Under the pieces are notes generated by a model. It was given only the letters and a program-made list of their open reading frames with translations. It ran no database searches and had not been told where the DNA came from. Source: Variovorax sp. UMC13 (GTDB lineage Bacteria; Pseudomonadota; Gammaproteobacteria; Burkholderiales; Burkholderiaceae_C). From it: a stretch of DNA of 64,000 bases. The translations under genes and the position numbers were made by a program. The DNA lies in assembly GCF_014170375.1 (NCBI RefSeq), contig NZ_LZZW01000035.1, positions 43,703 to 107,702 of the forward strand. Reading direction: 5' to 3'. Of the stretch, positions 1-7,982 are shown piece by piece (the stretch's first letter is position 1; each line of letters opens with the position of its first letter).

Positions 1-409
1 CGGTCATGCCCTGGCCGACCAGCGCGGGCGTGTTGGGCATGGCGCGCACGACGCGTTCGCTGCCCAGCCAGCGGGCGATGCTGTCGGAGGGGATGCCGGC
101 GGCCACGCTCAGGTGCAGCGCGTCGGGCGTCCAGGGCTGCACCGCCCGGGCCGCCTCGGCGAAGGTCTGAGGCTTGACGGCCCAGACCACGATCCTGCAT
201 CGGGCCAGCGCGGCGCCGGCCTCGGCCTGCGCGACGAGGCCGAACTGCGCGGCCAGGCGCGCACGGGCGGCTTCGAAAGGTTCGACTACCTCGAAGGTTT
301 CGGGTGGCAGGCCCTGTCGGATCAGCCCGCCCAGGATGGCGCTGGCCATGTTGCCGCCTCCGATGAAGGCGATGGGCGGGAGGGCGGCGGCGTGGTCTGG
401 CTGGGTCAT
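1..409 (-). CDS. proC: pyrroline-5-carboxylate reductase, 5' part (cut by window edge)
   Basis: Final enzyme of proline synthesis: NAD(P)H-dependent reduction of pyrroline-5-carboxylate to proline in the cytosol. Only the N-terminal 136 residues lie here; the frame is open to the left edge of the window. Visible are the Rossmann start FIGGGNMASAILGGL (about residues 14-28), the VVWAVKPQ segment and the family stretch with VRAMPNTPALVGQGM near the cut. ATG at 409 puts the Rossmann motif at the usual distance from the N terminus. It is transcribed away from the ribosomal operon, and the intergenic space holds a G-run and the spc promoter. Family assignment is firm. Confidence 0.9.
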   Translation of the reverse strand, partial: MTQPDHAAALPPIAFIGGGNMASAILGGLIRQGLPPETFEVVEPFEAARARLAAQFGLVAQAEAGAALARCRIVVWAVKPQTFAEAARAVQPWTPDALHLSVAAGIPSDSIARWLGSERVVRAMPNTPALVGQGMT

Positions 410-510
410 GGGCGATCGACGTGGGCGGCGTGGAGGGGAGGGGAGGGGAGGGCTCGGGCCGATTGTCGCCCGGACGCCACGGCCCGCGCCGAAGTTCGGA
501 AAACAGGTCG

Positions 511-539
511 TTGACATGCGGGATGGGTCGTGTGACAAT
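511..539 (+). promoter_or_regulatory. sigma70-type promoter of the spc operon
   Basis: TTGACA (511-516), a 17-bp spacer, then GACAAT (534-539) preceded by TG at 531-532, which makes an extended -10. This is a near-consensus housekeeping promoter about 140 bp upstream of rplN. It is the only strong candidate in the space between proC and rplN, so it probably drives the spc genes independently of the S10 operon. Called by eye; the start site is not mapped. Confidence 0.7.
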
Positions 540-680
540 CGCGGGCTTCGCTTCAAAAAGGCGAAGCTTTCCGCCCATACGAAGGCGCTCCAAGTGGTTT
601 GGGGCGTTGACGACGGGCCCAAGACTGACTGCGGTGCTGCCATGAGGCGGTTTCTCGGTACAAGTTGGGAACCAATCGAA

Positions 681-1049
681 ATGATCCAAACTGAATCCCG
701 GCTCGAAGTGGCCGACAACACGGGCGCGAAATCCGTCCTGTGCATCAAGGTGCTCGGTGGCTCCAAGCGGCGTTACGCCAGCGTGGGCGACGTCATCAAG
801 GTCAGCATCAAAGAAGCAGCCCCCCGCGGCCGCGTCAAGAAGGGCGAAATCTACAGCGCCGTCGTGGTGCGTACCGCCAAGGGCATCCGTCGCGCAGACG
901 GTTCGCTCGTCAAGTTCGACGGCAATGCCGCCGTTTTGCTCAACGCCAAGCTGGAGCCGATCGGCACCCGCATCTTCGGACCGGTCACGCGCGAACTGCG
1001 CACCGAGAAGTTCATGAAGATCGTCTCGCTGGCTCCCGAAGTTCTGTAA
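681..1049 (+). CDS. rplN: 50S ribosomal protein L14
   Basis: L14 (uL14) binds 23S rRNA and forms the intersubunit bridge with 16S helix 14. The 122-residue product has the usual family length and begins MIQTESRLEVADNTGAK, the standard N terminus. The frame stays open far upstream, but ATG 681 is the only start giving a normal protein. It is the first gene of the spc operon here; rpsQ, its usual upstream neighbour, is absent and divergent proC occupies that place. rplX follows after 12 nt. Confidence 0.98.
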   Translation: MIQTESRLEVADNTGAKSVLCIKVLGGSKRRYASVGDVIKVSIKEAAPRGRVKKGEIYSAVVVRTAKGIRRADGSLVKFDGNAAVLLNAKLEPIGTRIFGPVTRELRTEKFMKIVSLAPEVL

Positions 1050-1061
1050 GGACACAACGCC

Positions 1062-1379
1062 ATGAACAAGATTCGCAAAGGCGACCAGGTCATCGTGTTG
1101 GCCGGTCGTGACAAGGGCAAGCGCGGCACCGTCTCGCTGCGCAAGGACGACTCGCATCTGATCGTCGACGGCATCAACATCGTCAAGAAGCACACCAAGC
1201 CGAACCCCCTCAAGGGTACGACCGGTGGCATCACCGAAAAGACCATGCCGATCCATCAATCCAACGTGGCCATCTTCAATGCTGCGACCGGCAAGGCCGA
1301 TCGCGTGGGCATCAAGATCGCCGACGGCAAGCGCGTGCGGATCTTCAAGTCCAGCGGCGACGAAATCAAGACCGCCTAA
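1062..1379 (+). CDS. rplX: 50S ribosomal protein L24
   Basis: L24 (uL24) is an assembly-initiator protein that binds the 5' domain of 23S rRNA near the exit tunnel. The 105-residue product begins MNKIRKGDQVIVLAGRDKGK, the KOW-type motif of the family. AAGGA lies upstream of the ATG. It sits between rplN and rplE with 10-12 nt gaps, as in other spc operons. In E. coli S8 represses the operon by binding near the rplX-rplE junction; no equivalent fold was verified here. Confidence 0.98.
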   Translation: MNKIRKGDQVIVLAGRDKGKRGTVSLRKDDSHLIVDGINIVKKHTKPNPLKGTTGGITEKTMPIHQSNVAIFNAATGKADRVGIKIADGKRVRIFKSSGDEIKTA

Positions 1380-1390
1380 GGAGCATTCAG

Positions 1391-1930
1391 ATGGCACGTC
1401 TCCAACAAATCTACCGCGAGAAGATCGCGAAAGAGCTGACTGAAAAGTTCGGCTACAAGTCGCCGATGCAGGTTCCCCGCATCACCAAGATCACCCTGAA
1501 CATGGGTGTGGGTGAAGCGGTTGCCGACAAGAAGGTGCTGGACAACGCCGTGGGCGACCTGACCAAGATCGCCGGCCAGAAGCCCGTGGTCACCAAGTCG
1601 AAGAAGGCCATCGCCGGCTTCAAGATCCGCGAAATGCAACCGATCGGCTGCATGGTCACGCTGCGTGGCGTGCAGATGTATGAGTTCCTGGACCGTTTCG
1701 TGACCATCGCGCTGCCGCGTGTTCGCGACTTCCGCGGCATCTCCGGCCGTGCGTTCGACGGCCGTGGCAACTACAACATCGGCGTCAAGGAACAGATCAT
1801 TTTCCCCGAGATCGAATACGACAAGGTCGATGCCCTGCGCGGTCTCAACATCAGCATCACGACGACGGCAAAGAACGACGAAGAGGCCAAGGCGCTTCTC
1901 GCCGGCTTCCGTTTCCCGTTCAAGAACTGA
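1391..1930 (+). CDS. rplE: 50S ribosomal protein L5
   Basis: L5 (uL5) binds 5S rRNA and contacts P-site tRNA in the central protuberance. The product is 179 residues, the normal bacterial length, with the N-terminal segment MARLQQIYREKIAKEL and the conserved block GVKEQIIFPEIEYD near the C terminus. AAGGAG precedes the ATG. The gene lies 11 nt after rplX and 8 nt before rpsN within the spc operon. Confidence 0.98.
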   Translation: MARLQQIYREKIAKELTEKFGYKSPMQVPRITKITLNMGVGEAVADKKVLDNAVGDLTKIAGQKPVVTKSKKAIAGFKIREMQPIGCMVTLRGVQMYEFLDRFVTIALPRVRDFRGISGRAFDGRGNYNIGVKEQIIFPEIEYDKVDALRGLNISITTTAKNDEEAKALLAGFRFPFKN

Positions 1931-1938
1931 GGCGAACC

Positions 1939-2244
1939 GTGGCTAAACAATCCCTGATCCAGCGCGAAATCAAGCGCGACAAGCTGGTCGCCAAGTACGC
2001 AGCGAAGCACGCCGAACTGAAGGCGATCTCCAACGACTCGAAGAAGAGCGACGAAGAGCGCGCTGCAGCCCGCCTGGGCCTGCAGAAGCTCCCGCGCAAC
2101 GCCAACCCGACGCGCCAGCGCAACCGTTGCGAAATCACCGGCCGTCCGCGTGGCACCTTCCGTCAATTCGGTCTGGCCCGCGCCAAGATCCGCGAACTGG
2201 CTTTCAACGGCGACATCCCCGGTGTCACCAAGGCCAGCTGGTAA
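1939..2244 (+). CDS. rpsN: 30S ribosomal protein S14, zinc-independent form
   Basis: S14 (uS14) is in the head of the 30S subunit near the A site. The start is GTG (MAKQSLIQREIKRDKLVAKY), 8 nt after rplE. The product is 101 residues, the long proteobacterial form. Only one cysteine is seen, in the NRCEITGRPRG block, so the paired CxxC zinc ribbon of the short form is absent. The gene therefore does not depend on zinc supply, in contrast with the zinc-type L36 encoded later in the same operon. Confidence 0.97.
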   Translation: MAKQSLIQREIKRDKLVAKYAAKHAELKAISNDSKKSDEERAAARLGLQKLPRNANPTRQRNRCEITGRPRGTFRQFGLARAKIRELAFNGDIPGVTKASW

Positions 2245-2264
2245 GCCAGGCAGGAGCAATAAAC

Positions 2265-2660
2265 ATGAGCATGAGTGATCCCATTGCCGACCTGTTGACG
2301 CGTATCCGTAACGCGCAAATGGTGGCGAAGCCGACCGTGTCGATCCCGTCTTCCAAGGTGAAGGCCGCGATTGCACAAGTCCTCAAGGACGAAGGCTACA
2401 TCGACAGCTTCGAAGTGAAGACCGAAGACGGCAAGTCCGAACTCGTCATCACGCTGAAGTACTACGCTGGCCGCCCGGTCATCGAGCGCATCGAGCGCGT
2501 GAGCCGCCCCGGCCTGCGCGTCTACAAGGCCAGCGCAGCCATTCCGCAAGTCCAGAACGGCCTCGGCGTCGCCATCGTCACGACCCCCCAGGGCGTGATG
2601 ACCGACCGCAAGGCACGCGCTACCGGTGTCGGTGGCGAAGTCCTGTGCTACGTCGCCTAA
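2265..2660 (+). CDS. rpsH: 30S ribosomal protein S8
   Basis: S8 (uS8) organises the central domain of 16S rRNA and in E. coli is the translational repressor of the spc operon. The 131-residue product starts MSMSDPIADLLTRIRNAQ and ends GVGGEVLCYVA, both typical. CAGGAG lies 10 nt upstream of ATG 2265. A second ATG at 2271 would remove only two residues. The frame is open further upstream but overlaps rpsN, so 2265 was chosen. Confidence 0.97.
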   Translation: MSMSDPIADLLTRIRNAQMVAKPTVSIPSSKVKAAIAQVLKDEGYIDSFEVKTEDGKSELVITLKYYAGRPVIERIERVSRPGLRVYKASAAIPQVQNGLGVAIVTTPQGVMTDRKARATGVGGEVLCYVA

Positions 2661-2684
2661 CCGAGACATCAAGGAGTCACTGAA

Positions 2685-3218
2685 ATGTCCCGAGTAGGAA
2701 AAATGCCCGTCACCATCCCCGCTGGCGTGGATGTGTCGATCAAGGAAGACCAGATCAGCGTCAAGGGTACGGGCGGTTCGCTCAACCTGGCCCGCAATCC
2801 CCTGGTCAATGTCGTGAACAACGACGGCAAGCTGAGCTTCGAGCCCGCCAACGAATCGCGTGAAGCGAATGCGATGAGCGGCACGCTGCGCCAGCTGGTC
2901 AACAACATGGTGGTTGGCGTGACCAAGGGCTTCGAGAAGAAGCTCAACCTGGTCGGCGTCGGCTACAAGGCTGCAGCTTCGAACAACAAGCTGAACCTGC
3001 AAGTCGGATACTCGCACCCGGTCAACTTCGACATGCCGCAAGGCATCACCGTGGCCACCGCGACCCCGACCGAAATCGTGATCAAGGGTGCTGACCGTCA
3101 GCGCGTTGGTCAAATCGCCGCTGAGATCCGCGCTGTTCGTCCGCCCGAGCCCTACAAGGGCAAGGGCATCCGGTATTCGGACGAGAAGATCGTGATCAAA
3201 GAGACCAAGAAGAAGTAA
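2685..3218 (+). CDS. rplF: 50S ribosomal protein L6
   Basis: L6 (uL6) lies at the base of the L7/L12 stalk near the sarcin-ricin loop. At 177 residues it has the family length, with N terminus MSRVGKMPVTIPAGVDV and the C-terminal signature EPYKGKGIRYSDE. AAGGAG precedes the start. It is preceded by rpsH (24-nt gap) and followed by rplR (11-nt gap) in canonical spc order. Confidence 0.98.
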   Translation: MSRVGKMPVTIPAGVDVSIKEDQISVKGTGGSLNLARNPLVNVVNNDGKLSFEPANESREANAMSGTLRQLVNNMVVGVTKGFEKKLNLVGVGYKAAASNNKLNLQVGYSHPVNFDMPQGITVATATPTEIVIKGADRQRVGQIAAEIRAVRPPEPYKGKGIRYSDEKIVIKETKKK

Positions 3219-3229
3219 GGGGCAGCAAA

Positions 3230-3598
3230 ATGATGTTGACCAAAAAAGCACAGCGTCTGCGCCGCTCGCGTCAGACCCGCATCCGGATCGCGACGCAAGG
3301 CGTGGCCCGCCTGACGGTGAACCGCACCAACCTGCACATCTATGCCACCGTCATCTCCGGCGACGGCACCAAGGTGATCGCAACTGCATCGACGGCCGAA
3401 GCCGAAGTTCGCAGCACGCTCGGCGGTTCCGGCAAGGGCGGCAATGCCGCTGCCGCCACCGCGATCGGCAAGCGCATCGCTGAAAAGGCGAAGGCTGCCG
3501 GCGTCGAGAAGGTTGCTTTCGACCGCGCAGGTTTCGCGTACCACGGCCGCGTCAAGGCGCTGGCCGACGCAGCCCGCGAAGCCGGCTTGCAGTTCTAA
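3230..3598 (+). CDS. rplR: 50S ribosomal protein L18
   Basis: L18 (uL18) binds 5S rRNA with L5. The sequence has the basic N-terminal arm with KKAQRLRRSRQTRIRI and the C-terminal block FDRAGFAYHGRVKALAD that defines the family. Two ATGs are adjacent (3230 and 3233); an AAGGGG site is 7 nt from the first and 10 nt from the second, so the protein is 121 or 122 residues. Lies between rplF and rpsE. Confidence 0.97.
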   Translation: MMLTKKAQRLRRSRQTRIRIATQGVARLTVNRTNLHIYATVISGDGTKVIATASTAEAEVRSTLGGSGKGGNAAAATAIGKRIAEKAKAAGVEKVAFDRAGFAYHGRVKALADAAREAGLQF

Positions 3599-3616
3599 CC
3601 GGACACGAGATTCAAA

Positions 3617-4135
3617 ATGGCAAAGATTCAAGCAAGAACGCAGAACGAAGGACCCGAGGACGGCCTGCGCGAGAAGATGATCGCGATCAACCGCGTCACC
3701 AAGGTGGTGAAGGGTGGTCGTATCCTCGGTTTCGCAGCACTGACCGTGGTCGGTGACGGCGACGGCAAGGTCGGCATGGGCAAGGGCAAGTCGAAGGAAG
3801 TGCCTGCTGCCGTGCAGAAGGCCATGGAAGAAGCCCGCCGCAACCTGTTCCAGATCTCGATCAAGAACGGCACGCTGCACCACCGCGTGACGGGTCACCA
3901 TGGCGCCGCTTCGGTCGTCATGATCCCGGCTCCCAAGGGTACCGGCATCATCGCCGGCGGCCCGATGCGCGCCGTGTTCGAAGTGCTGGGCATCACCGAC
4001 ATCGTGGCCAAGAGCCATGGTTCGTCGAACCCCTACAACATGGTCCGCGCCACGCTGGACGGCCTGAAGAACTCGACGACCGCGTCGGCTGTCGCTGCCA
4101 AGCGCGGCCTGACGGTCGAAGAGCTGTTCGCTTGA
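3617..4135 (+). CDS. rpsE: 30S ribosomal protein S5
   Basis: S5 (uS5) contributes to decoding accuracy at the mRNA entrance and back of the 30S subunit. The 172-residue product has the N-terminal double-stranded RNA-binding part with VKGGRILGFAALTVVGDG and the C-terminal S5 domain containing GIIAGGPMRAVFE. Length and position (18 nt after rplR, 14 nt before rpmD) are canonical. No unusual residue was noticed. Confidence 0.98.
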   Translation: MAKIQARTQNEGPEDGLREKMIAINRVTKVVKGGRILGFAALTVVGDGDGKVGMGKGKSKEVPAAVQKAMEEARRNLFQISIKNGTLHHRVTGHHGAASVVMIPAPKGTGIIAGGPMRAVFEVLGITDIVAKSHGSSNPYNMVRATLDGLKNSTTASAVAAKRGLTVEELFA

Positions 4136-4149
4136 ACGGGAGCATCGAC

Positions 4150-4335
4150 ATGACGACCCAACAACAAACCGTCAAGGTGCAGCTGGTGAAGAGCCCGATC
4201 GGCACCAAGGAATCGCATCGCGCGACCGTGCGTGGCCTCGGCCTGCGCAAGGTCAACAGCGTGAGCGAGCTGCAAGACACGCCCGCGGTGCGCGGCATGA
4301 TCAACAAGATCAGTTATCTGGTCAAGGTTCTGTAA
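4150..4335 (+). CDS. rpmD: 50S ribosomal protein L30
   Basis: L30 (uL30) is a small large-subunit protein, present in many but not all bacteria. The 61-residue product, MTTQQQTVKVQLVKSPIG onward, has the family core with the GLGLRKVN block. An in-frame ATG at 4132 overlaps the rpsE stop, but ATG 4150, preceded by a GGGAG site, gives the normal length. rplO follows after 11 nt. Confidence 0.96.
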   Translation: MTTQQQTVKVQLVKSPIGTKESHRATVRGLGLRKVNSVSELQDTPAVRGMINKISYLVKVL

Positions 4336-4346
4336 GAGAGACTGAT

Positions 4347-4778
4347 ATGGAACTCAATGGCATCAAGCCCGCCGCCGGCGCCAAGCACGCAAAGCGTCGC
4401 GTCGGCCGCGGTATCGGCTCCGGCATCGGCAAGACCGCAGGTCGCGGTCACAAGGGCCAGAAGTCGCGTGCAGGCGGCTTCCACAAGGTGGGCTTCGAAG
4501 GCGGTCAAATGCCTCTGCAGCGTCGCCTGCCGAAGCGCGGCTTCAAGTCGCAGACGCTCAAGTACAACGACGAAGTCACGCTGACCTCGCTGGAAGCCCT
4601 CGGCCTGGCCGAAGTCGACCTGCTGGCGCTCAAGCAAGCCGGCCTCGTCGGCCACATGATCAAGGTCGTCAAGGTCATCAAGACCGGCGAACTGACCAAG
4701 GCCGTCAAGCTGACGGGCATCGGCGCAACCGCCGGCGCCAAGGCAGCGATCGAAGCTGCCGGCGGCAGCGTCGCCTGA
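4347..4778 (+). CDS. rplO: 50S ribosomal protein L15
   Basis: L15 (uL15) is a late-assembly 23S-binding protein. At 143 residues it has the Gly/Lys/Arg-rich N-terminal extension (RVGRGIGSGIGKTAGRGHKG) that threads through rRNA, followed by the globular part with the QMPLQRRLPKRGF block. It lies directly before secY, as in nearly all bacterial spc operons. Confidence 0.98.
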   Translation: MELNGIKPAAGAKHAKRRVGRGIGSGIGKTAGRGHKGQKSRAGGFHKVGFEGGQMPLQRRLPKRGFKSQTLKYNDEVTLTSLEALGLAEVDLLALKQAGLVGHMIKVVKVIKTGELTKAVKLTGIGATAGAKAAIEAAGGSVA

Positions 4779-4804
4779 AGACACCGGACTGAGAGAGATC
4801 CTTC

Positions 4805-6115
4805 GTGGCTACTAACGCGGCAACGCTCGCAAAAACAGGCAAGTTCGGCGACCTGCGTCGTCGGCTGGTCTTTTTGCTGCTCGCACTCGTGGTGTACCGG
4901 ATCGGCGCGCACATCCCTGTTCCGGGCATCAACCCGGACCAGCTGGCGCAGTTGTTCCAGGGGCAGCAGGGCGGGATCCTGAGCCTGTTCAACATGTTCT
5001 CGGGCGGTGCGCTGTCGCGCTTCACCGTGTTCGCGTTGGGCATCATGCCGTACATCTCCGCGTCGATCATCATGCAACTGATGACCTACGTGGTGCCGAC
5101 CTTCGAGCAATTGAAGAAGGAAGGCGAGGCAGGGCGGCGCAAGATCACGCAGTACACGCGTTACGGCACTTTGGGCCTCGCGCTGTTCCAGTCCTTCAGC
5201 ATCGCAGTGGCACTTGAATCGTCGGCCGGCCTGGTGATCGCACCCGGCTTCGGCTTCCGGCTCACCGCCATGATCAGCCTCACGGCCGGTTCGATGTTCC
5301 TGATGTGGCTCGGCGAGCAGATCACCGAGCGTGGTCTGGGCAACGGCATCTCGATCCTGATCTTCTCGGGTATCGCGGCCGGCCTGCCCAGCGCCATCGG
5401 CGGCCTGGCTTCGCTGGTGACGACCGGCGCGATGAACCCCATCGTGGCCATCTTCATCATCGCGGTCGTGGTCCTGGTGACCTACTTCGTGGTGTTCGTC
5501 GAACGCGGCCAGCGCAAGATCCTCGTGAACTATGCGCGCCGACAGGTCGGCAACAAGGTCTACGGTGGCCAGTCGTCGCACCTGCCGCTGAAGCTGAACA
5601 TGGCTGGCGTGATCCCGCCGATCTTCGCGTCGTCGATCATCCTGCTGCCGGCCACCGTCGTGGGCTGGTTCAGCACCGGTGACAGCATGCGCTGGATCAA
5701 GGACATTGCCGGGGCACTCACACCGGGTCAGCCGATCTATGTGATGCTCTACGCTGCTGCGATCGTCTTCTTCTGCTTCTTCTACACGGCTCTCGTGTTC
5801 AACAGCAAGGAAACGGCCGACAACCTCAAGAAGAGCGGTGCGTTCATCCCGGGCATTCGTCCGGGTGACCAGACGGCCCGCTACATCGACAAGATCCTGG
5901 TTCGCCTGACGTTGGCCGGCGCGGTGTACATCACCTTCGTCTGCCTGCTGCCGGAGTTCCTGATCCTCAAGTACAACGTGCCGTTCTATTTTGGCGGCAC
6001 CTCCTTGCTGATCATCGTGGTCGTGACGATGGACTTCATGGCCCAGGTACAGAACTACATGATGTCGCAGCAGTACGAATCACTGCTCAAGAAGGCCAAC
6101 TTCAAGACATCGTAG
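4805..6115 (+). CDS. secY: preprotein translocase channel subunit SecY
   Basis: SecY is the inner-membrane pore of the Sec translocon and acts with SecE, SecG and SecA. The start is GTG at 4805 (MATNAATLAKTGKFGDLRRR). The 436-residue length and about ten hydrophobic segments fit the family. The motif FALGIMPYISASIIMQL (TM2 region) and the cytosolic loop with GIRPGDQTARYID are family signatures. It is translated with the ribosomal proteins, 26 nt after rplO. No infA follows; rpmJ comes next after 65 nt. Confidence 0.98.
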   Translation: MATNAATLAKTGKFGDLRRRLVFLLLALVVYRIGAHIPVPGINPDQLAQLFQGQQGGILSLFNMFSGGALSRFTVFALGIMPYISASIIMQLMTYVVPTFEQLKKEGEAGRRKITQYTRYGTLGLALFQSFSIAVALESSAGLVIAPGFGFRLTAMISLTAGSMFLMWLGEQITERGLGNGISILIFSGIAAGLPSAIGGLASLVTTGAMNPIVAIFIIAVVVLVTYFVVFVERGQRKILVNYARRQVGNKVYGGQSSHLPLKLNMAGVIPPIFASSIILLPATVVGWFSTGDSMRWIKDIAGALTPGQPIYVMLYAAAIVFFCFFYTALVFNSKETADNLKKSGAFIPGIRPGDQTARYIDKILVRLTLAGAVYITFVCLLPEFLILKYNVPFYFGGTSLLIIVVVTMDFMAQVQNYMMSQQYESLLKKANFKTS

Positions 6116-6180
6116 GACTGGCGTTTCAAGTATTGAGTCCGGGCGGCTGACGCCACGTTAAACAGTTTTAGGAGAATGAA

Positions 6181-6294
6181 ATGAGAGTTTCGGCTTCGGT
6201 CAAACCCATCTGCCGTAATTGCAAGGTCATCCGCCGCAAGGGTGTGGTTCGTGTGATCTGTTCTGACCCGCGCCACAAGCAGCGCCAGGGTTAA
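6181..6294 (+). CDS. rpmJ: 50S ribosomal protein L36, zinc type
   Basis: This 37-residue protein (bL36) reads MRVSASVKPICRNCKVIRRK at its N terminus. C11, C14, C27 and H32 form the zinc ribbon of the C+ type. A strong TTAGGAG site lies just upstream of the ATG. It stands between secY and rpsM, its standard place, and closes the spc group. Zinc-type L36 paralogues are often replaced by zinc-free forms under zinc limitation; no second copy is in this window. Confidence 0.95.
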   Translation: MRVSASVKPICRNCKVIRRKGVVRVICSDPRHKQRQG

Positions 6295-6319
6295 GTCAAA
6301 GAAGTATTAGAGGACGCAC

Positions 6320-6685
6320 ATGGCACGTATTGCAGGCATCAACATCCCGCCGCACAAGCACGCTGAAATCGGCCTGACCGCCATTTTCGGTATCGGTCGC
6401 ACCCGCGCCCGTCAAATCTGCGAAGCGAGCGGCATCGAATATTCGAAGAAGATCAAGGATCTGACCGACGCTGATCTCGAGAAGATCCGCGACCAGATCG
6501 CTCTCTTCACCATTGAAGGCGATCTGCGCCGCGAAACGACGATGAACATCAAGCGCTTGATGGACATCGGTTGCTACCGCGGCTTCCGTCATCGCCGTGG
6601 CCTGCCGATGCGCGGCCAGCGCACGCGCACCAATGCCCGTACCCGCAAGGGTCCGCGCAAGGCCGCGCAGTCCCTGAAGAAATAA
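6320..6685 (+). CDS. rpsM: 30S ribosomal protein S13
   Basis: S13 (uS13) is in the 30S head and contacts P-site tRNA and L5 through intersubunit bridges. The 121-residue product begins MARIAGINIPPHKHAEIGLT. The helix-two-turn-helix part is followed by the C-terminal RTRTNARTRKGP tail that touches tRNA. First gene of the alpha operon, 25 nt after rpmJ. In E. coli S4 represses this operon at a pseudoknot before rpsM; the short gap here leaves little room for an equal structure. Confidence 0.98.
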   Translation: MARIAGINIPPHKHAEIGLTAIFGIGRTRARQICEASGIEYSKKIKDLTDADLEKIRDQIALFTIEGDLRRETTMNIKRLMDIGCYRGFRHRRGLPMRGQRTRTNARTRKGPRKAAQSLKK

Positions 6686-6698
6686 GGATTGAAACAGC

Positions 6699-7103
6699 AT
6701 GGCTAAAGCTCCTGCCAATAACGCCGCACAGCGCGTCCGCAAGAAGGTTCGCAAGAACGTTGCCGACGGTATCGCTCACGTGCACGCCTCGTTCAACAAC
6801 ACGATCATCACGATCACGGACCGCCAGGGCAACGCCCTGTCGTGGGCCTCGTCGGGTGGCCAGGGCTTCAAGGGTTCGCGCAAGTCGACGCCTTTCGCAG
6901 CCCAGGTGGCGTCGGAAGTGGCCGGTCGTGCTGCTGTCGAACAAGGCATCAAGAACCTCGACGTCGAGATCAAGGGCCCCGGCCCCGGTCGCGAATCGTC
7001 GGTGCGCGCCCTGGCTGCGCTCGGCATCCGGATCAATTCCATTGCCGACGTGACCCCGGTTCCGCACAACGGTTGCCGTCCCCAAAAGCGTCGCCGCATC
7101 TAA
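6699..7103 (+). CDS. rpsK: 30S ribosomal protein S11
   Basis: S11 (uS11) forms part of the 30S platform near the E site and mRNA exit. The 134-residue product has the family blocks HVHASFNNTIITITDRQGN and the C-terminal TPVPHNGCRPQKRRR. The start lies 13 nt after rpsM. Downstream comes a 131-nt gap with a terminator-like hairpin before rpsD, much longer than the E. coli spacing. Confidence 0.98.
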   Translation: MAKAPANNAAQRVRKKVRKNVADGIAHVHASFNNTIITITDRQGNALSWASSGGQGFKGSRKSTPFAAQVASEVAGRAAVEQGIKNLDVEIKGPGPGRESSVRALAALGIRINSIADVTPVPHNGCRPQKRRRI

Positions 7104-7117
7104 GCGTCGAAGCGCCA

Positions 7118-7154
7118 GCGCAGCCTGCTTCACAGCGGCTGCGCGTTTTGTTTT
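7118..7154 (+). terminator. terminator-like hairpin between rpsK and rpsD
   Basis: GCGCAGCC (7118-7125) pairs with GGCTGCGC (7137-7144), loop 11 nt, followed by GTTTTGTTTT. It lies 14 nt after the rpsK stop, inside the alpha operon, so it must act as a partial terminator or attenuator if rpsD depends on upstream transcription. Confidence 0.6.
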
Positions 7155-7234
7155 CAACAAGCCCACCGCCATCGGCACGCCGCTGATGGCTCCTGCAGGC
7201 CGACCCTGCAGCAGATGACACAAAGGAAGATCAC

Positions 7235-7858
7235 GTGGCACGCTACCTCGGCCCCAAGGCCAAACTTTCCCGCCGCGAAGGCACCGACCTGTTCCTGAAG
7301 AGCGCTCGCCGTTCGATCCAGGACAAGTCGAAGTTCGACTCCAAGCCCGGCCAGCATGGCCGCACCTCGGGTCAGCGCACCTCCGACTTCGGCCTGCAAC
7401 TGCGTGAAAAGCAGAAGGTCAAGCGCATGTACGGCGTGCTGGAGAAGCAATTCCGCCGCTACTTCGAAGAGGCCGATCGCCGCCGTGGCAACACCGGCGC
7501 GAACCTGCTGTTCATCCTCGAATCGCGCCTGGACAACGTCGTCTACCGCATGGGCTTCGGCTCGACCCGCGCTGAAGCACGTCAGCTGGTGTCGCATCGC
7601 GCGATCACCGTGAACGGCCAGTCGGTCAACATCGCGTCGTACCTGGTCAAGACCGGTGACGTGATCGCCGTGCGCGACAAGTCGAAGAAGCAGACCCGTA
7701 TCGCCGAAGCGCTGCAGCTGGCTGCACAGGTCGGCATCCCGGCCTGGGTGGACGTGAACGCCGACAAGGCGGAAGGCGTGTTCAAGAAGGTTCCGGATCG
7801 CGACGAATTCGCTGCCGACATCAACGAATCGCTGATCGTCGAACTGTATTCGCGCTAA
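7235..7858 (+). CDS. rpsD: 30S ribosomal protein S4
   Basis: S4 (uS4) nucleates 30S assembly on the 5' domain of 16S rRNA and in E. coli autoregulates the alpha operon. The GTG start at 7235 follows an AAAGGAAG site. The 207-residue product has the N-terminal MARYLGPKAKLSRREGTDLF, the QHGRTSGQ segment and the S4 RNA-binding fold (about residues 97-160, with LDNVVYRMGFGSTRAEARQL). It is flanked on both sides by gaps above 120 nt carrying hairpins with T-tracts, so its expression may be set separately. Confidence 0.98.
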   Translation: MARYLGPKAKLSRREGTDLFLKSARRSIQDKSKFDSKPGQHGRTSGQRTSDFGLQLREKQKVKRMYGVLEKQFRRYFEEADRRRGNTGANLLFILESRLDNVVYRMGFGSTRAEARQLVSHRAITVNGQSVNIASYLVKTGDVIAVRDKSKKQTRIAEALQLAAQVGIPAWVDVNADKAEGVFKKVPDRDEFAADINESLIVELYSR

Positions 7859-7867
7859 GCGGACCCA

Positions 7868-7902
7868 ACGAGCCGCGCCATGCGGCTCGTTTTTGTTTTT
7901 TT
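7868..7902 (+). terminator. strong intrinsic terminator between rpsD and rpoA
   Basis: A perfect 9-bp stem, ACGAGCCGC (7868-7876) with GCGGCTCGT (7882-7890), loop GCCAT, followed by TTTTGTTTTTTT. This is the textbook form of a rho-independent terminator, 10 nt after the rpsD stop and upstream of rpoA. It implies attenuation or a separate rpoA promoter in 7903-7982. Confidence 0.85.
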
Positions 7903-7982
7903 GTTCCCGCCGGGATCGACCCGCCGGGCGCTTCACCAGCCTTACCGGTGTAACGAACCGGGGGTATTGAGAGGAAGTCTGC

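Noticed and set aside
174..680. Long 5' extension of the rplN frame (about 170 extra residues)
   Set aside because: It reads antisense to proC and through the spc promoter; L14 begins at 681 with the standard N terminus and length.
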